Source of the DNA: WHTI01 sp963756365
Lineage (GTDB): Bacteria; Actinomycetota; CADDZG01; WHSQ01
DNA: 64,000 bases
Assembly: GCA_963756365.1 (NCBI GenBank)
Contig: CAVWNF010000003.1
Location: 2,356,001 to 2,420,000 of the forward strand
Direction of reading: 5' to 3'
Of the stretch, positions 17,164 through 26,186 are shown piece after piece. Numbering within the stretch: the first letter of the stretch is position 1; the number at the start of each line of letters is the position of its first letter. The notes below the pieces were generated by a model. It saw nothing but the letters and a program-made list of their open reading frames with translations. It was not told the DNA's origin and did no database searches. Both the position numbers and the translations under genes were made by a program.

Positions 17164-18236
17164 TGGCAACTCCTCCGCTACTCACTCAGCGGCAACTGAA
17201 CCGGGCACTCCTCGACCGTCAGATGCTGCTGACGCGCAAGCGCAAGCCGGTCCTGGAAGCGATCGAAGCGCTCGGAGGTCTCCAAGCTCAATCTCATCAG
17301 GCCCCGTATGTCGGGTTGTGGTCCCGGATCGAGAGGTTCGACCCCGAGGTGCTCTCGACCGCTATCGCCGAGAAGAACGCCGTGCGCCTCGCCACGATGC
17401 GCTCGACGATCCACCTCCACACCTCCTCGGATGCGCTAGCCATCCGTCCTCTGGTCCAGTCGGTCATCGAGAGGGGCCTTACCGGCGGCTACGGGAAGCA
17501 GCTGGCCGGGATCGATCGCCGGAAGCTGATCCGAGTGGCGCGACGCCTGATCGACGCCGAGCCGATGACCCTGTCGCAACTCGAGGGGCTGCTTGCCCCC
17601 GAGTGGCCAGAACGCGATCCGCACGCTCTTGGGATGGCGGTCCGGGCGTGGCTGCCGCTGGTCCAGGTTCCGCCGCGCGGGTTGTGGCGCCGGAGTGGAG
17701 GTGCCGTCCACACTTCTCTCACGGCGTGGCTGGGTGATCGAGAGGTCCCCGTCATGCGCGTCCAAGACCTGATCGCGCGCTACCTCGCCGCGTTCGGCCC
17801 GGCGAGTGTCCGCGACATACAGGTGTGGTCAGGACTCACCCGGCTGTCCGAGGTCACCGAACACATGAAACTCAGGAGGTTCCGCGCTGAGAACGGGACC
17901 GAACTTCTCGACATCCCGCGACGGATACTCCCCGATCCCGAAACTCCCGCTCCCGCCAGATACCTACCGGAATACGACAACACACTCCTGTCTCATGCCG
18001 ACCGGACGAGGGTGATCTCCGATGACCATCGCGCCCGGATCTTCACGCAGGGGGCCGTCCTTTGGGATGGATTCGTGATCGGTTCGTGGAGGAAGCTCCG
18101 GAACCCTTCGGCGATCGAGGTCACCCATTTCGAACGTCTGACGCGCCCAGCGCGTACAGAACTCGAAGTTGAAGGCCGTGCGCTCAGCCTGTTCCTCAAC
18201 GACGAAGGCGACGTGCGATTCGTGTTTGCTCCGTAG
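17163..18236 (+). CDS. Winged-helix DNA-binding protein of the AlkZ/YcaQ-like family (PF06224)
   Basis: The product of about 357 residues opens with TQRQLNRALLDRQMLL and has the HTH_42 family traits: an early GLQAQSHQAPYVGLWSRI motif, LATMRSTIHLHT and, near the C-terminus, PEYDNTLLSHADR and VLWDGFVIGSW. Relatives such as AlkZ and YcaQ are DNA glycosylases that unhook interstrand crosslinks, but the QxQ-type catalytic motif cannot be settled by eye; GLQAQ is the candidate. The only upstream ATG overlaps the last base of the tRNA-Gly CCA, so a start slightly further in is possible. Confidence 0.7.
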   Translation: MATPPLLTQRQLNRALLDRQMLLTRKRKPVLEAIEALGGLQAQSHQAPYVGLWSRIERFDPEVLSTAIAEKNAVRLATMRSTIHLHTSSDALAIRPLVQSVIERGLTGGYGKQLAGIDRRKLIRVARRLIDAEPMTLSQLEGLLAPEWPERDPHALGMAVRAWLPLVQVPPRGLWRRSGGAVHTSLTAWLGDREVPVMRVQDLIARYLAAFGPASVRDIQVWSGLTRLSEVTEHMKLRRFRAENGTELLDIPRRILPDPETPAPARYLPEYDNTLLSHADRTRVISDDHRARIFTQGAVLWDGFVIGSWRKLRNPSAIEVTHFERLTRPARTELEVEGRALSLFLNDEGDVRFVFAP

Positions 18237-18308
18237 GGCGTTTTGCATGAACGCACCAGGTTCGCGAGGGTGGGGGGAATCCATCTCAATCAGCAAGGAG
18301 CTGATCGC

Positions 18309-18602
18309 ATGTTGACCGTCACCCCGCAAGCCGCCGATGCCGTCAAGAAGTTGGTCGAGGGCTCAGACGTTCCGGATGGAGCCGGGCTGCGGATCTACTC
18401 GACCCCGGTGGACGAGGCCCAGGCGGCGTTGAACCTGACGCTCGTCGCCGCTCCCGAGGAGACCGACCAGGTCATAGAGGCCGACGGCACCAGGGTGTTC
18501 CTCGACGCTAGCTCCGCCAGTTTCCTCGATGACAAAGTGCTGAACGCATCGTTCGAAGACACCTCGATCCAGTTCGCGATCGAGACCCTTCCAGAGATCT
18601 AG
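18309..18602 (+). CDS. HesB/IscA-like protein without cysteines
   Basis: A 97-residue protein starting at the ATG 18309 behind AAGGAG. It has the fold signature of the HesB/IscA family (MLTVTPQAADAVKKLV, then GLRIYS, then VFLDASSASFLDDKVL) but none of the three cysteines that bind iron or clusters in IscA. It is therefore unlikely to be an Fe-S carrier; such cysteine-free members are annotated in actinomycetes without known function. It converges with nth, the stop codons overlapping. Confidence 0.65.
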   Translation: MLTVTPQAADAVKKLVEGSDVPDGAGLRIYSTPVDEAQAALNLTLVAAPEETDQVIEADGTRVFLDASSASFLDDKVLNASFEDTSIQFAIETLPEI

Positions 18603-19282
18603 CGCGCCACCCCGTCGGCGAGCAGTCGAGGGCCGGCATCGCAGAGGTCGAACAGCACGCACTCCGTGCAACGCGGCGTGCGCGCGACGCAGACCTCTCG
18701 GCCGTGCGTGATCATCGCCATGTGCAGTTCGTAACGGAGCTCCGGCGGGATGTTCGGGGTCAATTCCCGGTGCATCTTGTCGGCGGACGTCCCTTCCGGA
18801 ACCCAGCCAAGCCGAAGCGCTATCCGGTGGACGTGGGTGTCGATCGGGAACGCCGCCCGGCCCATCGAGAACACCAGCACGCACGCCGCGGTCTTGGGGC
18901 CGACCCCGGGGAGTGACACCAGGTAGCGCTCGACGTCCGCATCTTCAAGTTCGTGGAGCCGGGCCAGGTCGGGGGCGCCCTCGCGGGATGTGACCTCCCG
19001 CAGGATCGCCTGGATCCTCGGGGCCTTCTGGTTGGCGAGTCCGCCGCTCTTGATCGCGTCGACCACCGCGGCCACCGGAGCCGTCATTACATCGGGCCAG
19101 GACAGGAACGCGGCCTTGAGTCCGGCGAACGCTCGCTCGGTGTTCAGGTCCGACGTGTGTTGCGAGAGCACCGTCATGATCAGCTCATCGAGCGGATCCA
19201 GCTTCGGCTTGGGCGTGAACCGTCCCTGTTGCTTGACCAGCCGCCGGTGGATCGCGCGAACCCGCCGCGGCGAAACGGTCAC
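18599..19282 (-). CDS. nth: Endonuclease III (DNA glycosylase/AP lyase)
   Basis: A 227-residue base-excision repair enzyme for oxidised pyrimidines. The helix-hairpin-helix LPGVGPKTAACVL contains the catalytic Lys and is followed by FPIDTHVHRIALRLGW with the catalytic Asp. The C-terminal [4Fe-4S] motif is Cys-x6-Cys-x2-Cys-x5-Cys (CVARTPRCTECVLFDLC). All active residues are present. The start is a GTG at 19282, 4 bp after the dnaB stop, so it is probably co-transcribed with dnaB. Confidence 0.95.
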   Translation of the reverse strand: MTVSPRRVRAIHRRLVKQQGRFTPKPKLDPLDELIMTVLSQHTSDLNTERAFAGLKAAFLSWPDVMTAPVAAVVDAIKSGGLANQKAPRIQAILREVTSREGAPDLARLHELEDADVERYLVSLPGVGPKTAACVLVFSMGRAAFPIDTHVHRIALRLGWVPEGTSADKMHRELTPNIPPELRYELHMAMITHGREVCVARTPRCTECVLFDLCDAGPRLLADGVAR

Positions 19283-19286
19283 TCTG

Positions 19287-20639
19287 CTAGTGCGAGCGGG
19301 CGATCGACGCGAACTTCGTGTACTGGTTCATGAACGCGAGTCGGACGCTACCGGTCGGACCGTTCCTGTGCTTGGCGATGATGAGCTCGGCCTCGCCCTT
19401 CGCATCCGTGTCGGGGTTATAGACCTCGTCCCGATAGATGAACATGACCATGTCGGAATCCTGCTCGATCGACCCAGATTCGCGAAGGTCACCGAGCATC
19501 GGGCGTTTGTCGGAGCGGAACTCGACCCCTCTGTTCAGCTGCGATGCACATAGAACCGGCACCTCGAGCTCGCGCGCCATGATCTTGAGCGCACGAGAGA
19601 TCTCGGAGACCTCCTGCTGGCGGTTCTCAGTCTTGCGCGGGCCTTGCATGAGCTGCAGGTAGTCCACGATCACCATCCCGAGCCCGTGCTTCGCCTTGAG
19701 CCGTCTGCACTTCGCGCGCATCTCCATCAGGGTGATGTTCGGGGAGTCGTCGATGAAGATCGGAGCTTCGGCCAAACGACCGACCGCCGACGAAAGACGT
19801 TGCCAGTCTTGCTCTTGGAGCGCGCCCCGCCGGATCTTCTGAGAGTCGATCTTGGCCTCGGACGCGAGGAACCTCTGCGTCAGTTCCTGACGACCCATCT
19901 CGAGCGAGAACAGCACGACTGGCGCGTTGCGCTTGAGCGCGGCGTGCAACGCGAAGTCATTTAGGAGACTCGATTTTCCCATCGCCGGACGGGCGGCGAT
20001 GATCACCAGGGTCGAAGGCTGGAAACCGAGCGTCATGTGGTCGAGGTCGCCGAAACCCGACGCGAGACCGGTGACGTCCTCGCCCGCCTCGGCGAGGGTC
20101 TCGAGATCTTCCATGGTCTTGGTGAGTAGTGGTCGGATCGGCTGCATGTCATCGCGCAAGCGACGGTCGGCGACCTGATAGATGACGGATTCAGCCTCGT
20201 CAACGGCTTCGTCGACGTCCTCGGGCATGTCGAAACCGATCTCCTGAACACGGTTCCCGGCCTCGATCAATCTGCGCAATAAAGAGAGTTCCTCGACGAT
20301 GCGCGCGTACCGTGCTGCTGACGAGGCGGTCGGGTAGGCCTCGAGGAGCCCAAGGATGTAGGGCTTGCCACCGATCTGCTCGAGGACCTGCTTGCGGGCG
20401 AGTTCGTCGGCGACCGTGACCGGGTCGGCAGGCTCGCCGCGACCGAACAGTGCGATGATCGTTTCGAAGATCTGGCCGTGGGCGGGCTTGTAGAAGTCAC
20501 GGGTGTCTACGATCTCGACGACGTTAGAGATCGCTTCACGCGATTCGAGCATCGCCCCGAGGACCGATTGCTCGGCGTCGATGTTGTGAGGCGGTATCCG
20601 GTTCGGCCTCACGGCCTCGAGCGGTGCCCGCTGCGCCAC
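19287..20639 (-). CDS. dnaB: Replicative DNA helicase DnaB
   Basis: The chosen start is the GTG at 20639, behind GAGGGGGAG, giving about 450 residues starting MAQRAPLEAVRPNRIPPHN. The N-terminal domain (about 15-115) is followed by the linker and the RecA-like motor with Walker A ARPAMGKSSLLND and Walker B VIVDYLQLM. The motif SQLNRGVE is conserved. No intein is present, although DnaB is a frequent intein host. It is downstream of rpsF-ssb-rpsR-rplI, the usual order. Confidence 0.95.
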   Translation of the reverse strand: MAQRAPLEAVRPNRIPPHNIDAEQSVLGAMLESREAISNVVEIVDTRDFYKPAHGQIFETIIALFGRGEPADPVTVADELARKQVLEQIGGKPYILGLLEAYPTASSAARYARIVEELSLLRRLIEAGNRVQEIGFDMPEDVDEAVDEAESVIYQVADRRLRDDMQPIRPLLTKTMEDLETLAEAGEDVTGLASGFGDLDHMTLGFQPSTLVIIAARPAMGKSSLLNDFALHAALKRNAPVVLFSLEMGRQELTQRFLASEAKIDSQKIRRGALQEQDWQRLSSAVGRLAEAPIFIDDSPNITLMEMRAKCRRLKAKHGLGMVIVDYLQLMQGPRKTENRQQEVSEISRALKIMARELEVPVLCASQLNRGVEFRSDKRPMLGDLRESGSIEQDSDMVMFIYRDEVYNPDTDAKGEAELIIAKHRNGPTGSVRLAFMNQYTKFASIARSH

Positions 20640-20750
20640 TACTCCCCCTCTTTCACGCCGCTCCACGACGAATCTGACTAGAACACATGTTCCCATCCTA
20701 GGGATGGCTTACGACGGATCTACGCCGGGGGAAGCGGCGTTCAAGCAAAC

Positions 20751-20772
20751 GGCCCGGCGAACCGGGCCGCTG
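20751..20772 (-). terminator. Rho-independent-like terminator after rplI
   Basis: The hairpin GGCCCGG-CGAA-CCGGGCC (20751-20768) lies about 90 bp downstream of rplI on the minus strand and is followed there by GTTTGCTTG. The tail is only partly T-rich, so termination is plausible but not certain. It separates the ribosomal operon from dnaB. Confidence 0.5.
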
Positions 20773-20792
20773 CTGACGTTATGTGGTGGTGC

Positions 20793-20845
20793 CTGTGGAC
20801 TACAAGGCTGTGAGCCTGTGAACTCAGCTGTGGATTCTGTGGGAA
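20793..20845. repeat. Cluster of CTGTGRRN units between rplI and dnaB
   Basis: Five units of the form CTGTG followed by GAC, AGC, AAC, GAT or GGA start at 20793, 20808, 20816, 20828 and 20837. Two of them resemble reversed DnaA boxes (TGTGGACTA has one mismatch to the reverse of TTGTCCACA). No function is established. Confidence 0.3.
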
Positions 20846-20858
20846 TCCTTGCTGGCCC

Positions 20859-21314
20859 TTACTCCTCCTCGTGAGCGATGACCTCGACCGTGATCAAGGC
20901 ATTCACCTGCTCGTGGAGTTTGACCTCGATCTCGTGGCTACCGAGGGTCCGGATCGCCTCGTCGAGGAGGATCTTCTGGCGATCGATGACCTCGCCGAGC
21001 TGGTCCTCGATGCCTCGGGCCACATCTGCCTTGGTGACGGAGCCGAACAGCTTGCCCTCTTCACCGGCGCGCGCCGAGATGTAGACGGGTGACGCCGCGA
21101 GGGTGGCAACCTTGGCGGCCGCCTCGCCCTTCTCCTTCTCCATACGCTCGCCGCGAGCCTTCTGCATCAGCTCTGCTTGTTTGAGAGCACCGCGGGTCGC
21201 GCCCATGGCGAGCCCCTTGGGGATCAGGAAGTTACGCGCGTAGCCGTCGGCGACGACGACTACGTCGCCCTTGTGACCAAGGGTTTCTACGTCATCGGAA
21301 AGGATGATCTTCAT
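20859..21314 (-). CDS. rplI: 50S ribosomal protein L9
   Basis: A 151-residue L9 with N-terminal rRNA-binding domain (MKIILSDDVETLGHKGDVV and GYARNFLIPKGLA), the long connecting helix and the C-terminal domain. Length and motifs are normal. It is the last gene of rpsF-ssb-rpsR-rplI and is followed by a hairpin at 20751. Confidence 0.97.
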   Translation of the reverse strand: MKIILSDDVETLGHKGDVVVVADGYARNFLIPKGLAMGATRGALKQAELMQKARGERMEKEKGEAAAKVATLAASPVYISARAGEEGKLFGSVTKADVARGIEDQLGEVIDRQKILLDEAIRTLGSHEIEVKLHEQVNALITVEVIAHEEE

Positions 21315-21323
21315 GTCGCCTCC

Positions 21324-21617
21324 CTACCGTGCCGTCGTCGAGTAAGGGAGCAACGCCATCTCGCGCGCGTTCTTGACCGCCGAAGCGACCCGGCGCTGGT
21401 GCTGCGAGCAGTTGCCCGTAACCCGGCGCGCCCGGATCTTGCCGCGGTCGCTCACGAACTTGCGGAGCATCGCGATGTCCTTGTAATCGATCAGCGCGTT
21501 CTTGTTGGCGCAGAATGCGCAGTACTTCTTCTTGCCCTTCTTGAAGGGTTTGTTCGCACCACCCTTGCGGTCCTTCTTGTCTCTGTCTCTATCTCTATCT
21601 CTGTCTCTGCTACCCAT
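21324..21617 (-). CDS. rpsR: 30S ribosomal protein S18 with an Arg-Asp repeat extension
   Basis: The conserved core starts at about residue 28 (KKYCAFCANKNALIDYKD) and contains RARRVTGNCSQHQRRV. The CxxC pair suggests a zinc-binding (C+) form. Before the core is an N-terminal extension MGSRDRDRDRDRDKKDRK, encoded by a short-period repeat of TCTCTG/TCTCTA units on the plus strand (21575-21608). The start at 21617 lies directly before the ssb stop and no better start exists. The extension is unusual and may vary in length between strains. Confidence 0.93.
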   Translation of the reverse strand: MGSRDRDRDRDRDKKDRKGGANKPFKKGKKKYCAFCANKNALIDYKDIAMLRKFVSDRGKIRARRVTGNCSQHQRRVASAVKNAREMALLPYSTTAR

Positions 21618-22088
21618 CTAGAAACCTCCCTCATCGGCAGGTGGAGGAGTGCCCCCGCCAGCCGGAGCCGATCCGCCCCAGTCGCCGCCACCGCCGCCAC
21701 CGCCACCGCCGGACGAACCGCCGGAGGAGCGCGACGACTTCTGGACGGTTGCCGTTGCCCACCGGAGCGACGGTCCGACCTCATCTACCTGGATCTCGAA
21801 CGATGAACGCTTATTACCGTCCTGGTCCTCCCACTGACGCTGCTGGAGGCGACCTACGACCATCACCCGAGAGCCCTTCTGAAGGGACTCTGCGACGTTC
21901 TCGGCCATATCGCGCCAGCAGTTGCAACGGAAGAAACCGTCGAGCTTGTCTTCCCACTGGCCGTCCTTGTTGATCCTGCGGTTAACCGCAACCGTGAAGT
22001 TGGCGACCGCCGCGCCCGAGGGCGTGAACCTGAGTTCTGGATCGTCGGTGATGTTGCCGACCAGGGTGATCGTGTTATCGGATGACAT
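21618..22088 (-). CDS. ssb: Single-stranded DNA-binding protein
   Basis: A 156-residue SSB. The OB fold occupies residues 1-110 (NTITLVGNITDDPELRFTPS and FFRCNCWRDMAENVAESL). A Gly/Ser-rich linker with a long Gly run follows. The acidic tip that recruits partner proteins ends PPPADEGGF, weaker than the usual DDxxPF. It lies between rpsF and rpsR, as in most bacteria, with a GGAGAG ribosome binding site. Confidence 0.95.
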   Translation of the reverse strand: MSSDNTITLVGNITDDPELRFTPSGAAVANFTVAVNRRINKDGQWEDKLDGFFRCNCWRDMAENVAESLQKGSRVMVVGRLQQRQWEDQDGNKRSSFEIQVDEVGPSLRWATATVQKSSRSSGGSSGGGGGGGGGDWGGSAPAGGGTPPPADEGGF

Positions 22089-22110
22089 CTGTTCTCTCCT
22101 TTACGAGTCT

Positions 22111-22404
22111 CTACTTGGCCGCGGCAGGCAACGTGACCTTGCCGCGGATGAACTCGTCGGAGATATGGAACAACCGGTCGAGCTGCTGGGGGGTCTCGAT
22201 CGGGGCCGAGAACTCGGCCACGAAGTAGTAACCCTCTTTCTTGTGGTTGATCTCGTACGCGAAACGGCGCACGCCCCACCGGTCTAACTTCGTGAGCTTG
22301 CCCCCGGCGTCTGAGATGACGCCCGAGAACTTATCGACGGCCTTCTGGATCTCGCCTTCTTCCAACTCGGCGTCGACGATCACCATCGCTTCGTATTCCC
22401 TCAC
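22111..22404 (-). CDS. rpsF: 30S ribosomal protein S6
   Basis: A 97-residue S6 of normal length, with MREYEAMVIVDAELEE at the N-terminus and KLDRWGVRRFAYEINHKKEG in the middle. The start is a GTG at 22404 behind GGAGGAGG. First gene of rpsF-ssb-rpsR-rplI. The 158 bp upstream (22405-22562) contain no gene and presumably the promoter; I see no clear conserved box. Confidence 0.96.
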   Translation of the reverse strand: MREYEAMVIVDAELEEGEIQKAVDKFSGVISDAGGKLTKLDRWGVRRFAYEINHKKEGYYFVAEFSAPIETPQQLDRLFHISDEFIRGKVTLPAAAK

Positions 22405-22562
22405 TGGCTACCTCCTCCTCCGGACTCGAGCCGTATCTCGGCCACGAGGCTCGTCCGCGTTGAGGTTCCGCAGACGAGCAGGGGACTGTCCACGCAGTGG
22501 TCCTGCGGGGAACGAGATGCTAACACCTCCCTTCCTCCGGGTCGTGTCCCAGGGTCGTGTCC

Positions 22563-23814
22563 TCAGCCGACGGCTGCCTTCTCTCCGACGGGAGACACAC
22601 TAGGGAGGGGGTGCGACGTGAGATCTGCGCCTGGATCGTCCGGGGACCTTGGAGCCCTCAGGAACGCTATGAAGAGGCCCAGCAGCAGGGCGGCGCGCAG
22701 CCACACTCCCCCCCGCATCGCGTCGTACGCGCTCTCTGACGCCGGGGCGCTCGAAGTAGTCGTAGTAGAAGCGGAACACCCCCACGTAGACCAGGAGATC
22801 GGCCGCCGCATAGGCGATCCACCACAGCACGTTGACCCTGACCAACACGAAGAACGGGAGCAGCCAGAGCGTGTACTGGGGCGAGTGGACCTTGGTGACC
22901 AACAGGAAACCGGCGAGTAGGGCGGCCGAGACTTCCACGACGGGATAGGAGCCCTCCCGCTGGGCTCGGGACCATCCAAGAACGAGCGCGATCCCGAACG
23001 CGACGAGCGTGAGCACGCCGGTTACGAGGTTCAGATCCTCGGGGGACATCTTCGGGAGGCCGAGGTTCCAGATGTCATCGAAGTTCGGGCCCCTGAGTTG
23101 GTGGAACCTGTACGTCGCCCACCACCCGTCCGGGTTGGCAACGTAGAAGGGCAGGTTGACCGCGACGAACGCCCCGGCCCCCATGGCCGCCTCCTTCACC
23201 CCGCGCCTGACATCTCTACGGAACAGCGACGCGGCGACGAGCGGGCCGAGGAAGAACGCCGGATACATCTTGAAGGCCGCCCCTAGGCCGAACAGGGCGG
23301 CTGCTACGAACGTTCGTTCGCGCCGGTAGGCGTAGAACCCTCCGACCGCACAGGCGACCGCCAAGAGATCCCAGTTATGGAACGAATAGAGGACGAGCGC
23401 CGGGGCGGCCGCCCACATCAGAGCGCGCCTGGGCTCGAGGAGGGCGAGTAGGAACGCCACCAGCAGACCGAAGGGAGCGAGCAAGACAGCGCTCTGTTTC
23501 AGATAGCCGTTGCCGTCCTCGACCCCCGCTCCACTCACGTACATGAAGAGTCCGGTCAGCACCGGATACTCGATCGCACCATCGACGAGCTCGCCGGTCA
23601 ACGGATCGAGGTTCCCGTGGACGTACGGGAACGTGCGGTCCTGAACGCCTCGAACCTGATACAGAGCCTGGATGTCGTTGTAGCAGAGAGACCCGTACTG
23701 GTGCGAGGCATCCCAGGGCTGCAGGCATTGCGCCTTCAAGGCCCATCCCCCGACCAGCGTTCCCGCACAGATCAGAGTTGCCAACAGGACCGGACCGAAC
23801 CTAGGCCGAGCCAC
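22563..23814 (-). CDS. Glycosyltransferase 87 family (polyprenol-phosphate mannose-type) membrane protein, frameshifted near the end
   Basis: The protein has about ten membrane segments and the look of GT87 (DUF2029) mannosyltransferases that act on the outer face of the membrane with polyprenyl-phosphate sugar donors. The early loop with RTFPYVHGNLDP and IEYPVLTGLFMY carries the likely catalytic acidic residues. The frame from 23814 runs to 22600, but after FYYDYFERP it becomes unlike a membrane protein. A missing base in the GC run near 22745-22750 restores SESAYDAMRGGVWLRAALLL, a final membrane segment, ending at 22563. The GTG start overlaps the end of the PBP gene by 14 bp. Confidence 0.7.
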
Positions 23815-26101
23815 GTCCTACAGGTAGTACCGGTAGGACGACATCCTCCCGGACCGGTACCCAGGCGTAGCCCGTGCTTGCCCCGCGGGGATCGTGCGCC
23901 GTTGGGGTGGGGGTCGGCTCGGGGGTCGGTGTGGGCTCGGGCGTCGGGGTCGGTTCTGGGGTCGGGGTTGGCTCCGGCTCCTCTGTCGGTTTCGGCTTCG
24001 GCGTCTGGGTCGGGCTCGGTGCTGCGGTCGGCGTCGGGTTGATCAACGTGTCGGGGAAGTCCGTCGGGTCCGGGAAGGTCTTGACCGGCATCCCCTCGAC
24101 GGCTTTCGCCATGTATAGGTTCCAGATCTGGGCGGGGAACGACCCTCCCGTCACCTGGATGCCCTTCACGGGACGACAGAGGAACGTGTCCGAGCAATAG
24201 GTCATCCGCGGTTGGACCTCTTGGCCGTTGGGCCCCTTCTCGATCGGATAGCCCATCCACACCGAGGTCGCGAGTTGCGGGATGTAACCCGAGAACCACG
24301 CCGCGACCCCGAACTGGGCGGTACCTGTCTTGCCGGCGACCTCACGGCCCGGCAATGCAGCCGCCGTGGCGGTCCCCGCGTTGACAACGTTCTGCAAGGC
24401 AGTGTCCAGGACGTAGACGTTGTTCGGATCGACCACCTGCTCCCCCTGGACTCCGACCTTCTCTTCGCACTCGAAGTCTTGCGGAACCCACGACACGAGA
24501 CAGTTCCCTTCGTCATCGGTCACGTACGCGACCGGGATGACGTTGGGGACCCGTCCTCCAGCCGCGAATCCCGCGTACGCTCGGGTCATCTCGACCGGCG
24601 TAGCAGAGAACGAGCCCAGCGACAGCGAGCAGTTCGGTGGGATCTCGTCGTCACCGAACTTGGGCGCGAACCCGAACTGCTCGAGGAGCCGGGCAACCTT
24701 CTCGGGCCCGATCTCGGCGATCAGCTGGGCGTAGACGACGTTGACCGAGTTGGTGGTCGCCTGGACGAGGTCGACCGTCCCGAACGACGAGCCGCCGTAG
24801 TTCTCCGGCTCCCAGTCCCCGTCAGGTCCGGCACACGCGGGGTCCGAGATGTGGGTCGGGCTGGTGCCAGAGAAGCGCGATTGGAGCGAGATCCCTTGCT
24901 GGATCGCGGTCAGCAGCGTGAACGGCTTGAGGGCGGACCCCGACTGGTGGCCTGGATAGTCAGCGGCGTAGTTGAAACCACGGGCCTTCTTGATGCTCGT
25001 GAAGGCCCGGCCCCCGACGAACGCCCGCACCTCGCCGCGGGGAGTCATCGAGACGAGCGAAGCTTCCGGCTCAGTCTTCTCGGTGAGGATCGTGGACACG
25101 GCATCCTCGGCCGCCTGCTGCATCTCGAGATCGAGGGTCGTATAGATCCTCAGGCCGCCCGTATAGAGCTGATCCTCGAAGTACGGCTCGAGGAAGTCCT
25201 TGCGGATCCACTCCATGAACGGTGCGGCGCGGGAATCCTTGAGCGACTCATCCTGGTTCGCCGCCAACTTGACCTTCTTGCCGAAGAACTTGTCTGCCTT
25301 CGCTTGTTCGATGTAGCCCTGTTCGACCATCAGGTTCAGGGTTCGATCCCGTCGTGCCTGCGCGCCCTCCTGATTGTCGTCGGGCTGGTAGCTCTCTGGC
25401 GACGGGATGATCCCGGCGAGGAACGCGGCCTGGCCCACGTTCAACTGGACCGCATTCTTGTCGAAGTAGGTCTGCGCCGCGGCCTCGATCCCGTAGGCGC
25501 CCCTGCCCATGTAGATCGTGTTGAGGTAGAAGCCGAGGATCTCGTCCTTCGAGAACTTGCGCTCCATCTTGATCGCGAGAACGGCTTCCTTGAGCTTCCT
25601 GGTGATCGTGCGCTCGGTGTCCTGGAGGACGGCCTGCTTCACGTACTGCTGCGTGATCGTCGAGCCACCTTGTTGAACCTCGCCACCCGTTAGGTTCGCC
25701 CACCCCGCTCGGATGATGCCCCTCAGCGAGACTCCCCCGTGGTTGTAGTAATCCTTGTCCTCGGACGCGATCACCGCCTTGCTGATGAAACTCTTCTTGC
25801 CCGAGATCAATGGCTTGGCATCGATGATGAACCTGCGCTCTTCGCCGGAGAAGATCCCGATCTGTTCGCCATTCCGGTCGTAGACCTTGGCTGCCGACGC
25901 CAGCTTGATGTCCTGCGGAAGAGGGATCGAGGCGAACGCGTAGGTAAGTAGCAGGATGCCTATACCGGTGAGGATCGCCCCGAGGGCAAGCAACCACCCC
26001 CACCTGAGGAAGAACCTCTGGAGCCTGGAGCGCCCGTCTTTCTCTTTCTTGTTGTTCCCGCGGCGCGACCACCATCCGGGCGCGTCGGTTGTGTCACTCA
26101 T
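23801..26101 (-). CDS. Class A penicillin-binding protein (bifunctional transglycosylase/transpeptidase)
   Basis: A 766-residue PBP1-type enzyme that polymerises and crosslinks peptidoglycan outside the membrane. A basic cytoplasmic N-terminus is followed by one membrane segment (about residues 30-55). The GT51 domain has ASEDKDYYNHGG with the catalytic Glu and GGSTITQQYVKQ. The transpeptidase has SALK with the nucleophile Ser389, the SVN motif in TTNSVNVVYAQ, and KTGTA. The C-terminus is a Pro/Thr/Glu-rich wall-spanning tail with repeated PTPEP units, without a PASTA domain. It overlaps the downstream glycosyltransferase gene, suggesting one operon for the envelope. Confidence 0.93.
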   Translation of the reverse strand: MSDTTDAPGWWSRRGNNKKEKDGRSRLQRFFLRWGWLLALGAILTGIGILLLTYAFASIPLPQDIKLASAAKVYDRNGEQIGIFSGEERRFIIDAKPLISGKKSFISKAVIASEDKDYYNHGGVSLRGIIRAGWANLTGGEVQQGGSTITQQYVKQAVLQDTERTITRKLKEAVLAIKMERKFSKDEILGFYLNTIYMGRGAYGIEAAAQTYFDKNAVQLNVGQAAFLAGIIPSPESYQPDDNQEGAQARRDRTLNLMVEQGYIEQAKADKFFGKKVKLAANQDESLKDSRAAPFMEWIRKDFLEPYFEDQLYTGGLRIYTTLDLEMQQAAEDAVSTILTEKTEPEASLVSMTPRGEVRAFVGGRAFTSIKKARGFNYAADYPGHQSGSALKPFTLLTAIQQGISLQSRFSGTSPTHISDPACAGPDGDWEPENYGGSSFGTVDLVQATTNSVNVVYAQLIAEIGPEKVARLLEQFGFAPKFGDDEIPPNCSLSLGSFSATPVEMTRAYAGFAAGGRVPNVIPVAYVTDDEGNCLVSWVPQDFECEEKVGVQGEQVVDPNNVYVLDTALQNVVNAGTATAAALPGREVAGKTGTAQFGVAAWFSGYIPQLATSVWMGYPIEKGPNGQEVQPRMTYCSDTFLCRPVKGIQVTGGSFPAQIWNLYMAKAVEGMPVKTFPDPTDFPDTLINPTPTAAPSPTQTPKPKPTEEPEPTPTPEPTPTPEPTPTPEPTPTPTAHDPRGASTGYAWVPVREDVVLPVLPVGRGSA

Positions 26102-26186
26102 CGCGCGAGTCTAGGGGCGGCGGCGAACTTATCCTCAACAATCACTCCCCCAGCGTCCCCACTTCCCGGCGTCTCAACCGAAGCGA

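Noticed and set aside
24212..25693. A 493-codon plus-strand ORF opposite the PBP gene
   Set aside because: It is antisense to conserved transglycosylase and transpeptidase motifs and has no recognisable domain.
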